The notes: generated by a model from the sequence alone, not told the origin. 64,000 nucleotides of DNA from Agromyces atrinae (GCF_013407835.1 NZ_JACCBI010000001.1:124001-188000), one strand, 5' to 3'; shown: positions 25,392 through 35,300, counted from the first letter of the stretch. Numbers and translations: made by a program.

Positions 25392-26464
25392 ACGCCGCAC
25401 CGACCGAGCGCTCCGCGGCGGCGAGAGCCGTCTCCGCTCTCGTGCACCAGCCCTACATCTGGGCGATCGTGGCGCTCGCGCTGCTCCTCATCATCAATCT
25501 CACGAAGAACCCGGCCTACCTCGCCGTCTCGGTCAACCCGGCGACGGGCGACCTCTCGGGCAACGTCATCGACATCCTGCGCGCGAGCGCACCCGTCATG
25601 ATGATCGCCGTGGGGATGACGCTCGTCATCGCCACCCGCGGCATCGACCTCTCGGTCGGCTCGGTCATGGCCGTCTCGGGCGCCGTCTCGATGGAGTTCA
25701 TGCAGAGCTCGGGATCGAACGATCTCGGATCGGCCGTGCTCGCCGGGGCGCTCGCGCTCGGCATCAGCGCGCTGCTCGGAACCGTCAACGGAATCCTCGT
25801 CTCGGTCGTCGGCCTCCAGCCCTTCATCACGACGCTCGTCATGATGCTCGCGGGGCGCGGACTCGCGAAGGTCATCACGGCCGGTCAGAACACGTCAGCG
25901 ACCAACGACGCGTTCCGCTGGATCGCGAACGGCACGATCCTCGGCTTCCCCGTCGTCTTCATCATCGCCGCGGCGATCGTCGCGATCATCGCCGTCCTCG
26001 TCCGCCGCACGGCGCTCGGCCTCATGATCGAGGCGATCGGCATCAACCCGAAGGCCGCCCGTATGGCCGGCATCCGCCCCATCGGCATCCTCATCTCCGT
26101 CTACATCGTGAGCGCCGTGCTCGCGGGTGTCGCGGGCATCTTCGCGACGGCGAGCGTCATGACGGTCGAGGTCGCGAAGACCGGCATGACCGCCGAGATG
26201 GACGCCATCCTCGCCGTCGTCATCGGCGGCACGTCGCTCGCGGGAGGCAAGTTCTCGCTCACGGGAAGCGTCATCGGCGCGCTCCTCATCGCGACGCTCG
26301 ACAAGACGATCGTGTACCTCTCGATCCCGTCGTCGGCGACGCCCGCCTTCAAGGCCGTCGTCATCGTCATCGTCTGTCTCCTGCAGTCGCAGAGGGTGCG
26401 GGCGTTCTTCAGTCAACGACGATCCAGTACCACCCGGACGACGAAGGGAGCGGTGTCGGCATGA
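25388..26464 (+). CDS. Sugar ABC transporter permease (YtfT-like)
   Basis: 358 residues, ATG overlapping the ATPase stop. Eight or more hydrophobic helices. It has the BPD_transp_2 signature near GMTLVIATRGIDLSVGSV and the cytoplasmic coupling region IGINPKAARMAGI; the late block VIGGTSLAGGKFSLTGSVIG is typical of the ribose/galactofuranose permease family. It pairs with the next gene to form a heterodimeric channel, as in YtfT-YjfF. Confidence 0.92.
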   Translation: MNAAPTERSAAARAVSALVHQPYIWAIVALALLLIINLTKNPAYLAVSVNPATGDLSGNVIDILRASAPVMMIAVGMTLVIATRGIDLSVGSVMAVSGAVSMEFMQSSGSNDLGSAVLAGALALGISALLGTVNGILVSVVGLQPFITTLVMMLAGRGLAKVITAGQNTSATNDAFRWIANGTILGFPVVFIIAAAIVAIIAVLVRRTALGLMIEAIGINPKAARMAGIRPIGILISVYIVSAVLAGVAGIFATASVMTVEVAKTGMTAEMDAILAVVIGGTSLAGGKFSLTGSVIGALLIATLDKTIVYLSIPSSATPAFKAVVIVIVCLLQSQRVRAFFSQRRSSTTRTTKGAVSA

Positions 26465-27486
26465 CCTCCACGCTCATCGAACGACCGACCGAGCGCTCGC
26501 TCGTGTCGCGATTCCGACCGAAGCTCGAGACGCTTCCCACCCTCGCGGCCATGGTGATCTTCGTCGCCATGATCATCTACGGCGAGGTGGCGTACGGCCG
26601 CATCGTGCAGTTCAGCACGATCTCGAACCTCTTCATCAACAACGCGTACCTCATCATCCTCGCGGTGGGTCTGACCTTCGTCATCCTCACCGGCGGAATC
26701 GACCTCTCGGTCGGCGCCGTCATCGCGATCTCGAGTCTCGTGGGCGTCATGCTCGCCAACGCCGGCTGGAACCCGCTCGTCGTCATCGTGCTCATGATCC
26801 TCATCGGATCGGTGTTCGGTCTGGCCTCGGGCATCCTCATCCAGTACTTCAACGTGCAACCGTTCATCGCGACGCTCGCGATGATGTTCCTCGCCCGCGG
26901 TCTCGCGTCGATCCTCAGCACGACGCCCGAGCGTCTCGACGACGACTCGCCCATCCGCTCCCTCTCGACCGAGTGGAAGATCATCGACGGGCCGAAGATC
27001 AACGACCTCGTCGTCACGCCGAACGTGCTCATCGCGGTGCTCGTCGTCATCATCGCCTTCTTCGTGCTGCACCGCACGCGACTCGGACGCACGGTCTACG
27101 CGATCGGCGGCTCCGAGCAGTCGGCCCTCCTCATGGGTCTGCCCGTCGTCCGCACGAAACTCGCGATCTACATCATCAGCGGCACGCTCGCCGGACTCGC
27201 GGCCGTCGTCTACACCTCGAAGCTCGGCATCGCCCAGAACATCACGGGCGTCGGGTGGGAGCTCGACGCGATCGCGGCGGTCATCATCGGCGGCACGCTC
27301 CTCACGGGAGGCGCGGGCTTCGTGCTCGGCTCGGTCGTCGGCGCGCTCGTGCTCGGACTCATGAACGTGCTCATCACGCGCGACGGCAGCATCCCGCCGG
27401 AGGCGACGACGATCATCACCGGCGGCATCCTGCTCGTCTTCGTTCTCCTGCAGCGACTCGTCGTCTCACGCAAACGCAAGACCTGA
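26461..27486 (+). CDS. Sugar ABC transporter permease (YjfF-like)
   Basis: 341 residues, ATG overlapping the previous stop. Membrane protein of the same family as the preceding gene, with GLTFVILTGGIDLSVGAV, the coupling segment IGGSEQSALLMGLPV and VIIGGTLLTGGAGFVLGSV. Two non-identical permeases in tandem are diagnostic of the YtfQRT-YjfF type rather than the ribose type, which uses one permease twice. It ends 62 bases before the surface hydrolase gene. Confidence 0.92.
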   Translation: MTSTLIERPTERSLVSRFRPKLETLPTLAAMVIFVAMIIYGEVAYGRIVQFSTISNLFINNAYLIILAVGLTFVILTGGIDLSVGAVIAISSLVGVMLANAGWNPLVVIVLMILIGSVFGLASGILIQYFNVQPFIATLAMMFLARGLASILSTTPERLDDDSPIRSLSTEWKIIDGPKINDLVVTPNVLIAVLVVIIAFFVLHRTRLGRTVYAIGGSEQSALLMGLPVVRTKLAIYIISGTLAGLAAVVYTSKLGIAQNITGVGWELDAIAAVIIGGTLLTGGAGFVLGSVVGALVLGLMNVLITRDGSIPPEATTIITGGILLVFVLLQRLVVSRKRKT

Positions 27487-27548
27487 TCACCCCCTCACGT
27501 TTCACCCCCTCGCTCGACAACGAAGCCGAACCCCGGAGGAATCGCGCC

Positions 27549-30500
27549 ATGAAGCCCACCCCTGTCAGAACGGTGGTCGCCGCACTGGCGATGTCACTGA
27601 CGATCCCGCTCGTCGGCGCGATGCCCGCCGTCGCCGCCGACGACGGACTGGTCCTGCACTATGCGCTCGACGAGTCGAGCGGCACGACCGCCGTCGACTC
27701 CTCGGGCAACGGCCATGACGGCGCCTACGTCGGCGGCGTCACGCTCGCCGGCAGCGAGGGCGTCGCTCTCGACGGCGTCAACGGCCATGTCACGCTGCCG
27801 AACGACATCCTCTCGGGGCTCGACTCCATCACGGTGAGCACCGAGGTGCTCATCAGGCCGACGCAGGCGACGCCGTACTTCATCTTCGGTCTCGGCAACC
27901 CCGCGACGAGCGGTTCGGGCACCGGTTACCTGTTCGTGACGGGCAACGCCTACAAGGCCGCCATCACGACGGGCAACTGGAGCGGCGAGCAGTCGCTCAC
28001 GTCGGGCGCGAACGTCGAGCGGGGTGTCTGGAAGACGCTCACCTACACGCTCGACGACGCGACCGACACGGCGACGATCTACCTCGACGGCGCCGTCGTC
28101 GCGACGAAGACCGGCGTGACGATCAGGCCGGGTGCGCTCGGCGGCGGTACGACGACCTCGAACTACATCGGTCGCTCGAACTACGCGACGGACCGGTACC
28201 TCTCGGGCAGCGTCCGTGACTTCCGCATCTACGACTCGGCCCTCGACGCGACCGCCGTCGCGGCGCTGCACCCGAGCGATGCGACGCGGGCCGCCCGTGA
28301 CGCCGCAGCGCTCGGCCTCGGCGACCTGTCGGCCGTCACCGCGAACCTCTCGCTCCCGGCGACGGGCGTCAACGGCTCGGCCATCACGTGGTCGTCCGAC
28401 ACTCCCGCCGTCGTCTCGAACTCGGGCGCGGTCACGCGACCGGCCGCGGGTTCGGGCGACGCCGTCGTCACGCTGACCGCGACGATCACGCGCGGCGCGG
28501 CGAGCGACTCGAAGCCGTTCACGGTGACCGTCCCGGCGCTCCGTGACGACCAGTCCGACGTCGAAGCGGCAGCCGCGGAGCTCGTCGTCAACGGCCTCGA
28601 CGACGTGCGCGGGAACATCACGCTGCCCGGTGCGCCCGAGGGCATGGGCATCGAGTGGAAGACCTCCGAGCCGGGCATCATCGCGAGCGACGGCGTCGTC
28701 ACGCGCCCGGCCGTCGACACCGAGGTCATCGTCACCGCGCGCCTCACGAAGAACGCCGCCGAGACGACCCGCGACTTCACCGCGACCGTGCGTGCCGCGG
28801 TCGAGGACACCGAGTACGAGGGCTACGCCTTCGCCTACTTCACCGGTAACTCGCTCGAGGGCGAGAACATCTACTTCGCGGCGAGCGAGGGCAACAACGC
28901 CCTCCAGTGGCGGGAGCTCAACGGCGGTCAGCCGACCCTCCGTTCGACCGAGGGCACGAAGGGCCTCCGCGACCCGTTCCTCATCCGCTCTCCCGAGGGC
29001 GACACGTTCTACCTCATCGCGACCGACCTCTCGATCGGCGGCGGCACCTCGTGGGGCGAATCCGTGCGTCAGGGCAGCCACTACATCGAGGTGTGGGAAT
29101 CGCACGACCTCGTGAACTGGTCGGAGCAGCGCCACCTCAAGGTCGCGCCCGACAACGCCGGCAACACGTGGGCGCCCGAGGCGTACTACGACGAGTCGAT
29201 CGGCGCCTACGTCGTGTTCTGGGCCTCCTCGCTCTACGCCGACGACGACCCCGGTCACGTGGGCAACTCGTACCACCGCATGATGTACGTCACGACGCGT
29301 GACTTCGTCACCTTCACCGAGCCCGAGATCTGGCAGGACCAGGGCCTCTCGCGCATCGACTCGACCGTCCTCGAGGTCGACGGCACCTACCACCGCTTCA
29401 CGAAGGACGAGGGAGCGGGCGGCACGGGCTGCAGCGACATCATCCAGGAGAAGTCGACCGACCTGCGCGCGGCCCTCGACTCGTGGTCGATGGTGACGAG
29501 CTGCATCGGTCGGGATGCCGGCACGAGCGCCGTCGAGGGCCCGACGGTCTTCCCGGCGAACCCCGGCGACGTCAACGGCGAGAAGTTCTACCTCTTCGTC
29601 GACGAGTACGGCGGACGCGGCTACATCCCGCTCGAGACGGAGGACATCGAGAACCCCGACTGGACGGTCTCGGCGAACTACGACCTGCCCGCGAGCCCGC
29701 GCCACGGCACCGTCATCCCGGTGACCGCCGCCGAGCTCGAGGCGCTCGTCGAGAACGAGCCGACCGGCCCGCAGCCCGCCCCGGTCAACGAGGCCGGCGA
29801 ACTGCTGCGCTACTCGTTCGACGGCGGCTCGGGCTCGACCGTCGCCGACGTCTCGGGCAACGGCCAGGACGGCGCGATCGTCGGCGGCGCGACGTGGCAG
29901 GACGGCGCGCTCCGTCTCGACGGCGCGACCGGCTACGTCGACCTCCCCGACAACCTGCTCGCGGGGCTCGACGACATCACGATCGAGGCGGATGTCTGGA
30001 TCGATTCGGCCCAGACCGGTGCGTACTTCATCTACGGTCTCGGCAACACGGTGTCGGGAGCCGGTAACGGCTACCTGTTCACGACGGGCAATGCGTACCG
30101 CACGAGCCTCGCGACGGGCAACTGGACGACGGAGCAGACCGTCTCGCAGGGCTCGAACCTCGCTCGTGGCCGCTGGGCGCACCTCACGTACACGCTCGAG
30201 GGCACGACGGCGACCATCTACCTCGATGGTGTGGCCGTGGCGACGAGCACCGTGACGACGAACCCCGGCGACATCGGCGGCGGCACGACGACGGCCAATT
30301 ATCTCGGCCGCTCGAACTACGACGCCGACAACCGGTTCCGTGGTCAGTTCCGTGAGTTCGCGATCTTCAACCGCGCGCTCTCCTCGGCCGAGGTGCTCGA
30401 GTCGTCGGGCAACACGCAGGCGCTCGCCGACGTGTCGCTCGCCGAGGACGTGCTGAAGACGGCTCCGATCGTCGACGCCTCGACCCGCGAGATCGTCTTC

Positions 30501-32810
30501 CCCGTCGAGCGCGGCACCGACCTGACCGCTCTCACGCCCGTCTACACGACGTCGTCGGCCGTCACGGCGACCCCGGCATCGGGCACGACGCGCGATCTGA
30601 GCGCTCCCGTCGAGGTGAGCCTCGCGTCCGCGACCGGCGACCCCGTCGTCTGGACGCTCCGCGCCGTCGTCATGGGCAGCCCGTCGATCCCGGGTCTCTA
30701 CGCCGACCCGAACATCGTCGCCTACGGTGACACGTACTACGTCTACGCGACGTCCGACGGCTACCCCGGATGGGGCGGCAAGGACTTCTACGTCTGGTCG
30801 TCGAAGAACCTCGTCGACTGGGAGCGCGCGGCCGAGCCGTTCCTCACCCTCGACGGCTCCAACGGCAACGTGCCGTGGGCGACGGGCAACGCGTGGGCTC
30901 CGACGATCGCCGAGAAGGACGGGAAGTACTACTTCTACTTCAGCGGTCACAACCCGACCTACGACAGGAAGACGATCGGCGTCGCCGTCGCCGACCACCC
31001 GGAAGGACCGTTCACGGCCGACCCGACCGCGATGATCCTCAACAACGAGTCGGTGACGTCGGGTCAGGCCATCGACCCCGCGACCTTCGTCGACCCGAAG
31101 ACGGGCAAGCACTACCTGTTCTGGGGCAATGGATCGCCCGTCTATGCGGAGCTCTCCGACGACATGCGGTCGATCAAGCAGGACACCCTGCGCCGGATCA
31201 ACGGTCTGACCGATTTCCGCGAGGGACTGTTCCTCAACTACCGCGACGGTCTGTACCACCTGACCTACTCGATCGACGACACCGGCTCGACGAACTACCG
31301 TGTCGGCTACGCGACGTCGACGAGCGTCGACGGACCGTGGACCTACCGCGGCGTGATCCTCGAGAAGGACACCTCGCTCGGCATCCTCGCGACGGGGCAC
31401 AGCTCGATCCTCAACGTGCCGGGAACGGATGACTGGTACATCGCGTACCACCGTTTCGCGATCCCCGGCGGCGACGGCCAGCACCGCGAATCGACGATCG
31501 ACCGTGTGACGTTCAACGAGCAGACGGGACTCATGAACCCCGTGACCCCGACGCTCGAGAGCGTGTCGCCGCAGGCGATCGTCGACGACGAACCGCTCGC
31601 CGCATCGATCTCGGGTACCGCTCGCGAGGGCGAGACGCTCACCGCGGCGGCGTCCGAGCCGTGGGAGGCGACCGGCTTCGTCTGGTCGCGCGACGACTCG
31701 GTCATCGAGGGCGCGACGGCGAGCACCTACGCGCTCACCGCGGCCGATGTCGGCGCGACGATCTCGGTCGAGGTCTCCGCGTCGAAGCCGCTCTGGAGCG
31801 ACGCGACCGACAGTGCAGCGGTCGGACCGGTCCTCCCCGCCGAGGGCGACGTCGACCCGACGGTCGCGATCACCATCGACGGCCCGGCCGAGAACGCCGC
31901 GGGCTGGCGGAACGGACCGGTCACGGTCTCGCTCACCCTCACGGGCGGCGACGACGATGCCGCCGAGTACCGCCTCGACGAGGGGGAGTGGGTCGCGTAC
32001 GGCGAGCCCGTCACCCTGAGTGAGGACGGCTCGACGCTCGTCGAGTACCGTGCGACGCGAGGCGGCGACGCCGTCGAGGGCACCCGCGGCAGCGCGACCG
32101 TGCGCATCGACGCGATCGCCCCGGTCTCGACGATCGCGCTGAGCCCCGAGGACGGCCTCGGGTCGGCGGACGAGCCGGTGACGGTCACCGCGACGGCGAC
32201 GGATGCCACGTCGGGAGTCGCGACGGTCGAGTACCGTCTCGGCGACGGCGAGTGGGCGGTATTCCCGACCGACGGGCTCGAGTTCACCGAGGTCGGCGCG
32301 ACGGTCGTGTCGTACCGCTCGACCGACCTTGCCGGCAACGTCGAGACCGCGCGCTCCGTGGTCGTGACGATCGCCGCCGACGGCACCGTGGGCACGCTCG
32401 AGCTCGAGTCGACGACCCTCACGGCGGGCGAGTCGTTCACCGTCCGCGGCAGCGGGTTCGGCGCCGACGAGCGGGTCGAGTTCACGCTCTTCTCGACGCC
32501 GACGCACCTCGGCGGAGTCCAGACGGACGCCTCGGGCTCGTTCACGGCGACGCTCCTCGTACCGGCATCCGTCGCGGCGGGCGAGCACACGCTGCGCGCC
32601 GCGGGCGCCGACTCGGGCATCACCGCCGAGGTCGACGTCACGGTCGTGGCCGCCCCGGCCGCGCCGGGCTCGGGTGGTCCCGGAGATCCCCTCGCGAACA
32701 CGGGTATCGCGATCGGAGGGTTCGTGACGGCGGCCGGCATCCTGCTGCTCGCCGGAGCGTTCCTCGTGCTGCGTCGCCGTCGTCGGGGATCGACGGAGAC
32801 GCGCGCCTAG
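27549..32810 (+). CDS. Sortase-anchored multidomain arabinan/arabinoxylan hydrolase with two GH43 domains
   Basis: 1753 residues, ATG with CGGAGGA upstream. Order: signal peptide ending AVAA (residue about 31); LamG-like domain (about 32-240); two bacterial Ig-like repeats (244-417); first GH43 (about 420-730, with GLRDPFLI, RIDSTVLE, AVEGPTV as candidate base, modulator and acid); second LamG (752-950); short beta domain (960-1040); second GH43 (about 1044-1337, with YADPNIV, AIDPATFVD, DFREGLF); three or four Ig/OmpL47-like repeats; anchor LANTG at 1715-1719, membrane helix and an Arg cluster. LAxTG is the motif of actinobacterial class E sortases. It should release arabinose or xylose on the cell surface for the importer upstream. 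The exact linkage cut cannot be assigned. Confidence 0.88.
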   Translation: MKPTPVRTVVAALAMSLTIPLVGAMPAVAADDGLVLHYALDESSGTTAVDSSGNGHDGAYVGGVTLAGSEGVALDGVNGHVTLPNDILSGLDSITVSTEVLIRPTQATPYFIFGLGNPATSGSGTGYLFVTGNAYKAAITTGNWSGEQSLTSGANVERGVWKTLTYTLDDATDTATIYLDGAVVATKTGVTIRPGALGGGTTTSNYIGRSNYATDRYLSGSVRDFRIYDSALDATAVAALHPSDATRAARDAAALGLGDLSAVTANLSLPATGVNGSAITWSSDTPAVVSNSGAVTRPAAGSGDAVVTLTATITRGAASDSKPFTVTVPALRDDQSDVEAAAAELVVNGLDDVRGNITLPGAPEGMGIEWKTSEPGIIASDGVVTRPAVDTEVIVTARLTKNAAETTRDFTATVRAAVEDTEYEGYAFAYFTGNSLEGENIYFAASEGNNALQWRELNGGQPTLRSTEGTKGLRDPFLIRSPEGDTFYLIATDLSIGGGTSWGESVRQGSHYIEVWESHDLVNWSEQRHLKVAPDNAGNTWAPEAYYDESIGAYVVFWASSLYADDDPGHVGNSYHRMMYVTTRDFVTFTEPEIWQDQGLSRIDSTVLEVDGTYHRFTKDEGAGGTGCSDIIQEKSTDLRAALDSWSMVTSCIGRDAGTSAVEGPTVFPANPGDVNGEKFYLFVDEYGGRGYIPLETEDIENPDWTVSANYDLPASPRHGTVIPVTAAELEALVENEPTGPQPAPVNEAGELLRYSFDGGSGSTVADVSGNGQDGAIVGGATWQDGALRLDGATGYVDLPDNLLAGLDDITIEADVWIDSAQTGAYFIYGLGNTVSGAGNGYLFTTGNAYRTSLATGNWTTEQTVSQGSNLARGRWAHLTYTLEGTTATIYLDGVAVATSTVTTNPGDIGGGTTTANYLGRSNYDADNRFRGQFREFAIFNRALSSAEVLESSGNTQALADVSLAEDVLKTAPIVDASTREIVFPVERGTDLTALTPVYTTSSAVTATPASGTTRDLSAPVEVSLASATGDPVVWTLRAVVMGSPSIPGLYADPNIVAYGDTYYVYATSDGYPGWGGKDFYVWSSKNLVDWERAAEPFLTLDGSNGNVPWATGNAWAPTIAEKDGKYYFYFSGHNPTYDRKTIGVAVADHPEGPFTADPTAMILNNESVTSGQAIDPATFVDPKTGKHYLFWGNGSPVYAELSDDMRSIKQDTLRRINGLTDFREGLFLNYRDGLYHLTYSIDDTGSTNYRVGYATSTSVDGPWTYRGVILEKDTSLGILATGHSSILNVPGTDDWYIAYHRFAIPGGDGQHRESTIDRVTFNEQTGLMNPVTPTLESVSPQAIVDDEPLAASISGTAREGETLTAAASEPWEATGFVWSRDDSVIEGATASTYALTAADVGATISVEVSASKPLWSDATDSAAVGPVLPAEGDVDPTVAITIDGPAENAAGWRNGPVTVSLTLTGGDDDAAEYRLDEGEWVAYGEPVTLSEDGSTLVEYRATRGGDAVEGTRGSATVRIDAIAPVSTIALSPEDGLGSADEPVTVTATATDATSGVATVEYRLGDGEWAVFPTDGLEFTEVGATVVSYRSTDLAGNVETARSVVVTIAADGTVGTLELESTTLTAGESFTVRGSGFGADERVEFTLFSTPTHLGGVQTDASGSFTATLLVPASVAAGEHTLRAAGADSGITAEVDVTVVAAPAAPGSGGPGDPLANTGIAIGGFVTAAGILLLAGAFLVLRRRRRGSTETRA

Positions 32811-32823
32811 CAGGGAGACACGA

Positions 32824-32866
32824 ACGGCCCCTCCCTCCGCGAACTGATCGCGGAGGGAGGGGCCGT
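32824..32866. terminator. Long hairpin terminator of the sugar operon
   Basis: Perfect 18-base-pair stem (32824-32841 with 32849-32866) and a seven-base loop, 13 bases after the hydrolase stop. No T run follows. Confidence 0.8.
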
Positions 32867-32900
32867 CGTCGTTCGAGCCCCGTTCGGTGCGGCCCGCCCC

Positions 32901-32906
32901 TAGGCT
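32901..32906 (+). promoter_or_regulatory. -10 hexamer TAGGCT of a leaderless promoter
   Basis: Six bases separate it from the ATG at 32913, so the message is predicted to begin at the start codon. Confidence 0.6.
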
Positions 32907-32912
32907 GGGCGG

Positions 32913-33728
32913 ATGACGGATGACACGGCACGCGCACTGGCCATCGCTGTCGCGCAGTTCGCGCCGACGGCCGACCGCGACGAGAACCTCAGCACGATCG
33001 GCGCCCTCGCGCGCCGGGCCGCCGAGCGCGGCGCGTCACTCGTCGTCTTCCCCGAGTACTCGAGCCGGTTCACGCCCGAGCCCGGCCCGCTGTGGCTCGA
33101 GCACGCCGAGAGCCTCGACGGGCCCTTCGTCACGGCGCTCTCGAGCCTCGCCGACGAGATCGGCGTGCACCTCGTCGCGGGCTTCGTCGAGAAGGCCGAC
33201 GGCGAGCGGGTCTCGAACACCCTCGTCGCGATCGCACCCGAGCGCGGTGTCGTCGCGACGTACCGCAAGCTCCACCTCTACGACGCGTTCGGCCAGAAGG
33301 AGTCGGAGTGGGTGCTGCCGGGCGACATCGACGAGCCCGAGACGTTCGACGTCGACGGGCTCCGCATCGGACTGCAGACGTGCTACGACGTGCGCTTCCC
33401 CGAGGTCACCCGCCGTCTCGTCGACGCGGGCGCGGACGTCGTGTGCATCCCCGCGGAGTGGGTGCGCGGCCCGCTCAAGGAACACCACTGGCGCACGCTC
33501 GTCACAGCGCGAGCGCTCGAGAACACCATCTTCGTCGCCGCGGCCGACCACACTCCGCCGATCGGCGTCGGCACGAGCCTCATCGTCGACCCCATGGGCG
33601 TGGAACTCGCGGCGCTCGGCGAGACCGAGGACGTCGCCCTCGCGTGGGTCTCGCGCGAACGTATCGATGCGGTGCGCGTCGTCAATCCCGCCCTCGCGCT
33701 TCGTCGCTTTGCCGTCGTCCCGCGGTAG
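32913..33728 (+). CDS. Carbon-nitrogen hydrolase, nitrilase superfamily
   Basis: 271 residues, ATG placed by the leaderless promoter. The catalytic triad of the superfamily is present: Glu48 in VVFPEYSS, Lys119 in TYRKLHLYDAFGQ and Cys157 in LQTCYDVRFPE. Single domain, cytoplasmic, usual length. Members hydrolyse amides such as omega-amides of keto acids, deaminated glutathione or carbamoyl compounds. The adjacent convergent gene is an aminotransferase that could produce alpha-keto-acid amides, so an omega-amidase role is possible but unproven. Confidence 0.88.
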   Translation: MTDDTARALAIAVAQFAPTADRDENLSTIGALARRAAERGASLVVFPEYSSRFTPEPGPLWLEHAESLDGPFVTALSSLADEIGVHLVAGFVEKADGERVSNTLVAIAPERGVVATYRKLHLYDAFGQKESEWVLPGDIDEPETFDVDGLRIGLQTCYDVRFPEVTRRLVDAGADVVCIPAEWVRGPLKEHHWRTLVTARALENTIFVAAADHTPPIGVGTSLIVDPMGVELAALGETEDVALAWVSRERIDAVRVVNPALALRRFAVVPR

Positions 33729-33738
33729 CGCTCGGAGC

Positions 33739-33879
33739 TCAGCCGACGGCCGTCACGGCGTCGGCGGGAACGAAGAGGCTGAGCCGCAGACCACAATCGT
33801 GATCGCGCGACATCACGTCGTCGAGGCCGAGCACGTAGAGGCGCGCGAGCTCGAGCCCCGTCGGTTCGCTCGCGCTCAC
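33739..33879 (-). CDS. Small protein of unknown function, coupled to the aminotransferase
   Basis: 46 residues (begins MSASEPTGLELARLYVLGLD, ends FVPADAVTAVG). The GTG at 33879 overlaps the aminotransferase TGA (GTGA), the coupling used by many real gene pairs in this window. Codon use is GC-rich at third positions and fits genuine coding sequence. One Cys and a D-H-D cluster (SRDHDCG) lie in the middle. No family recognised. It ends ten bases before the convergent hydrolase stop. It could also be a chance frame, but its composition and the exact coupling argue for a gene. Confidence 0.55.
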   Translation of the reverse strand: MSASEPTGLELARLYVLGLDDVMSRDHDCGLRLSLFVPADAVTAVG

Positions 33880-35072
33880 ACGCCCAGTTTCGCGAGACGC
33901 GTGACCGCGTCATCCAGCACGTCGCGTCGCTTGCAGAAGGCGAACCGCACGAGCGTCGAGTACTCCGGCCGGGCCTCCGCGCGTACGAACGCGGTCAGCG
34001 GGATGCCGACGACGCCCGCACGCGCGGGGAGCTCGCGGCAGAAGTCCGTGGCGTCGGTGACCCCGAGCTCCCGGGCGTCGGCGACGACGAAGTACCCGGC
34101 ATCCGGTATCGAGACGGCGAAACCGGCCGATTCGAGCCCGGCGACGAGGAGGTCGCGCTTCGACTCGAGCGTCGCGCTGATCTCGGCGAAGCGTTCGCCG
34201 GGCAGGTCGAGGCCGACGGCGATGGCGGGCTGGAAGGGAGCACCGTTCACGAAGGTCAGGTACTGCTTCACCGCGAGGATGCGCGTGATGTAGAAGGCGG
34301 GCGCGGTGATCCAGCCGATCTTCCAACCGGTCGTGCTGAACGTCTTGCCGCCCGACGAGATCGTGACGGTGCGTTCGAAGCCGCCCGCGATGCTCGCGAT
34401 CGGGATGTGCGTCTGCCCGAACGTCAGGTGCTCGTAGACCTCGTCGGTCACGATGATCGCGTCGTGCAGGTGCGCGAGCTCGACGATGAGCTCGAGCGTC
34501 TCGCGGTCGAAGACGGCGCCGGTCGGATTGTGCGGGGTGTTGACGAGGATGACGCGGGTGCGCGGCCCGACGGCTGCGCGAAGTGCGTCGTGGTCGGGCG
34601 TGAAGTCGGGAAAGCGCAGCGGAACCGTGCGGAGGGTGCCGCGAGCAAGGGCGGTGAGCGCTCCGTACGCGTCGTAGAACGGCTCGAACGTCACGACCTC
34701 GTCGCCGTGGTCGACGAGCGCCAGAAGTGTGGCGGCGAGGGCCTCCGTCGCGCCCGCGGTGACGAGCACCTGGGTCGCCGGGTCGACGGTGAGGCCGTAG
34801 AAGCGCTTCTGGTGCCGAGCGATCGCCTCGCGCAGCACGGGCATGCCGAGGCCGGGCGGGTACTGGTTCACGCCCGTCGCGATCGCGTGCCGCGCGGCCT
34901 CGAGCACCTCGGCGGGGCCGTCCTCGTCGGGGAAGCCCTGACCGAGATTGAGAGCACCGGTCTGCACCGCGATCGCGCTCATCTCGGCGAAGATCGTCGG
35001 TGCGACCGACCCGTCGGGGGCGAGCAGTCCGGCTCCGTCAGCGGCGCGCTGCCACGGCTCGTGTCGAGTCAT
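33876..35072 (-). CDS. PLP-dependent aminotransferase, class I/II (DapC/kynurenine-aminotransferase-like)
   Basis: 398 residues, ATG with GGGAAGGA upstream. Fold-type I: NLGQGFPDEDGP at the substrate end, VNTPHNPTGAVF, VTDEVYEHL and Lys243 in SSGGKTFSTTGWKIG, which binds PLP. The N-terminus and length match the group that includes actinobacterial DapC (N-succinyl-diaminopimelate aminotransferase), methionine aminotransferase YbdL and kynurenine aminotransferases. Sequence alone does not choose among these. It is followed by a coupled small gene and convergent to a nitrilase-family hydrolase, a pairing also seen for glutamine transaminase and omega-amidase. Confidence 0.85.
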   Translation of the reverse strand: MTRHEPWQRAADGAGLLAPDGSVAPTIFAEMSAIAVQTGALNLGQGFPDEDGPAEVLEAARHAIATGVNQYPPGLGMPVLREAIARHQKRFYGLTVDPATQVLVTAGATEALAATLLALVDHGDEVVTFEPFYDAYGALTALARGTLRTVPLRFPDFTPDHDALRAAVGPRTRVILVNTPHNPTGAVFDRETLELIVELAHLHDAIIVTDEVYEHLTFGQTHIPIASIAGGFERTVTISSGGKTFSTTGWKIGWITAPAFYITRILAVKQYLTFVNGAPFQPAIAVGLDLPGERFAEISATLESKRDLLVAGLESAGFAVSIPDAGYFVVADARELGVTDATDFCRELPARAGVVGIPLTAFVRAEARPEYSTLVRFAFCKRRDVLDDAVTRLAKLGV

Positions 35073-35262
35073 CGTCGTCCTTCCCTCGTGTCCTCACGCT
35101 ATCGGGTGGACGTGGGTGGGCACGGGTGGGCGCGGTGACCGTTCCGGCGGATGTCGCGGTGACTCGCCGCGGAACGGGCGCCCATAGGCGGTGTGTCGCG
35201 CGGAGTTCCGCCGGAACGGTCCACGGGCGCGTATCGCCTCGCGAGCGGCGCCGAAGGATGTC

Positions 35263-35271
35263 TGTGGATAA
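35263..35271 (-). promoter_or_regulatory. Perfect DnaA box (TTATCCACA on the minus strand)
   Basis: Plus strand TGTGGATAA, 30 bases upstream of the lipoprotein start at 35301 and thus in its likely promoter. Confidence 0.45.
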
Positions 35272-35300
35272 CCGTCTCTGCGCGTTCGCGGTGTCTTAGC

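Noticed and set aside
27594..32588. Open frame of about 1660 codons opposite the GH43 gene.
   Set aside because: Same composition artefact as above. The plus strand encodes clear domains, a signal peptide and an anchor.
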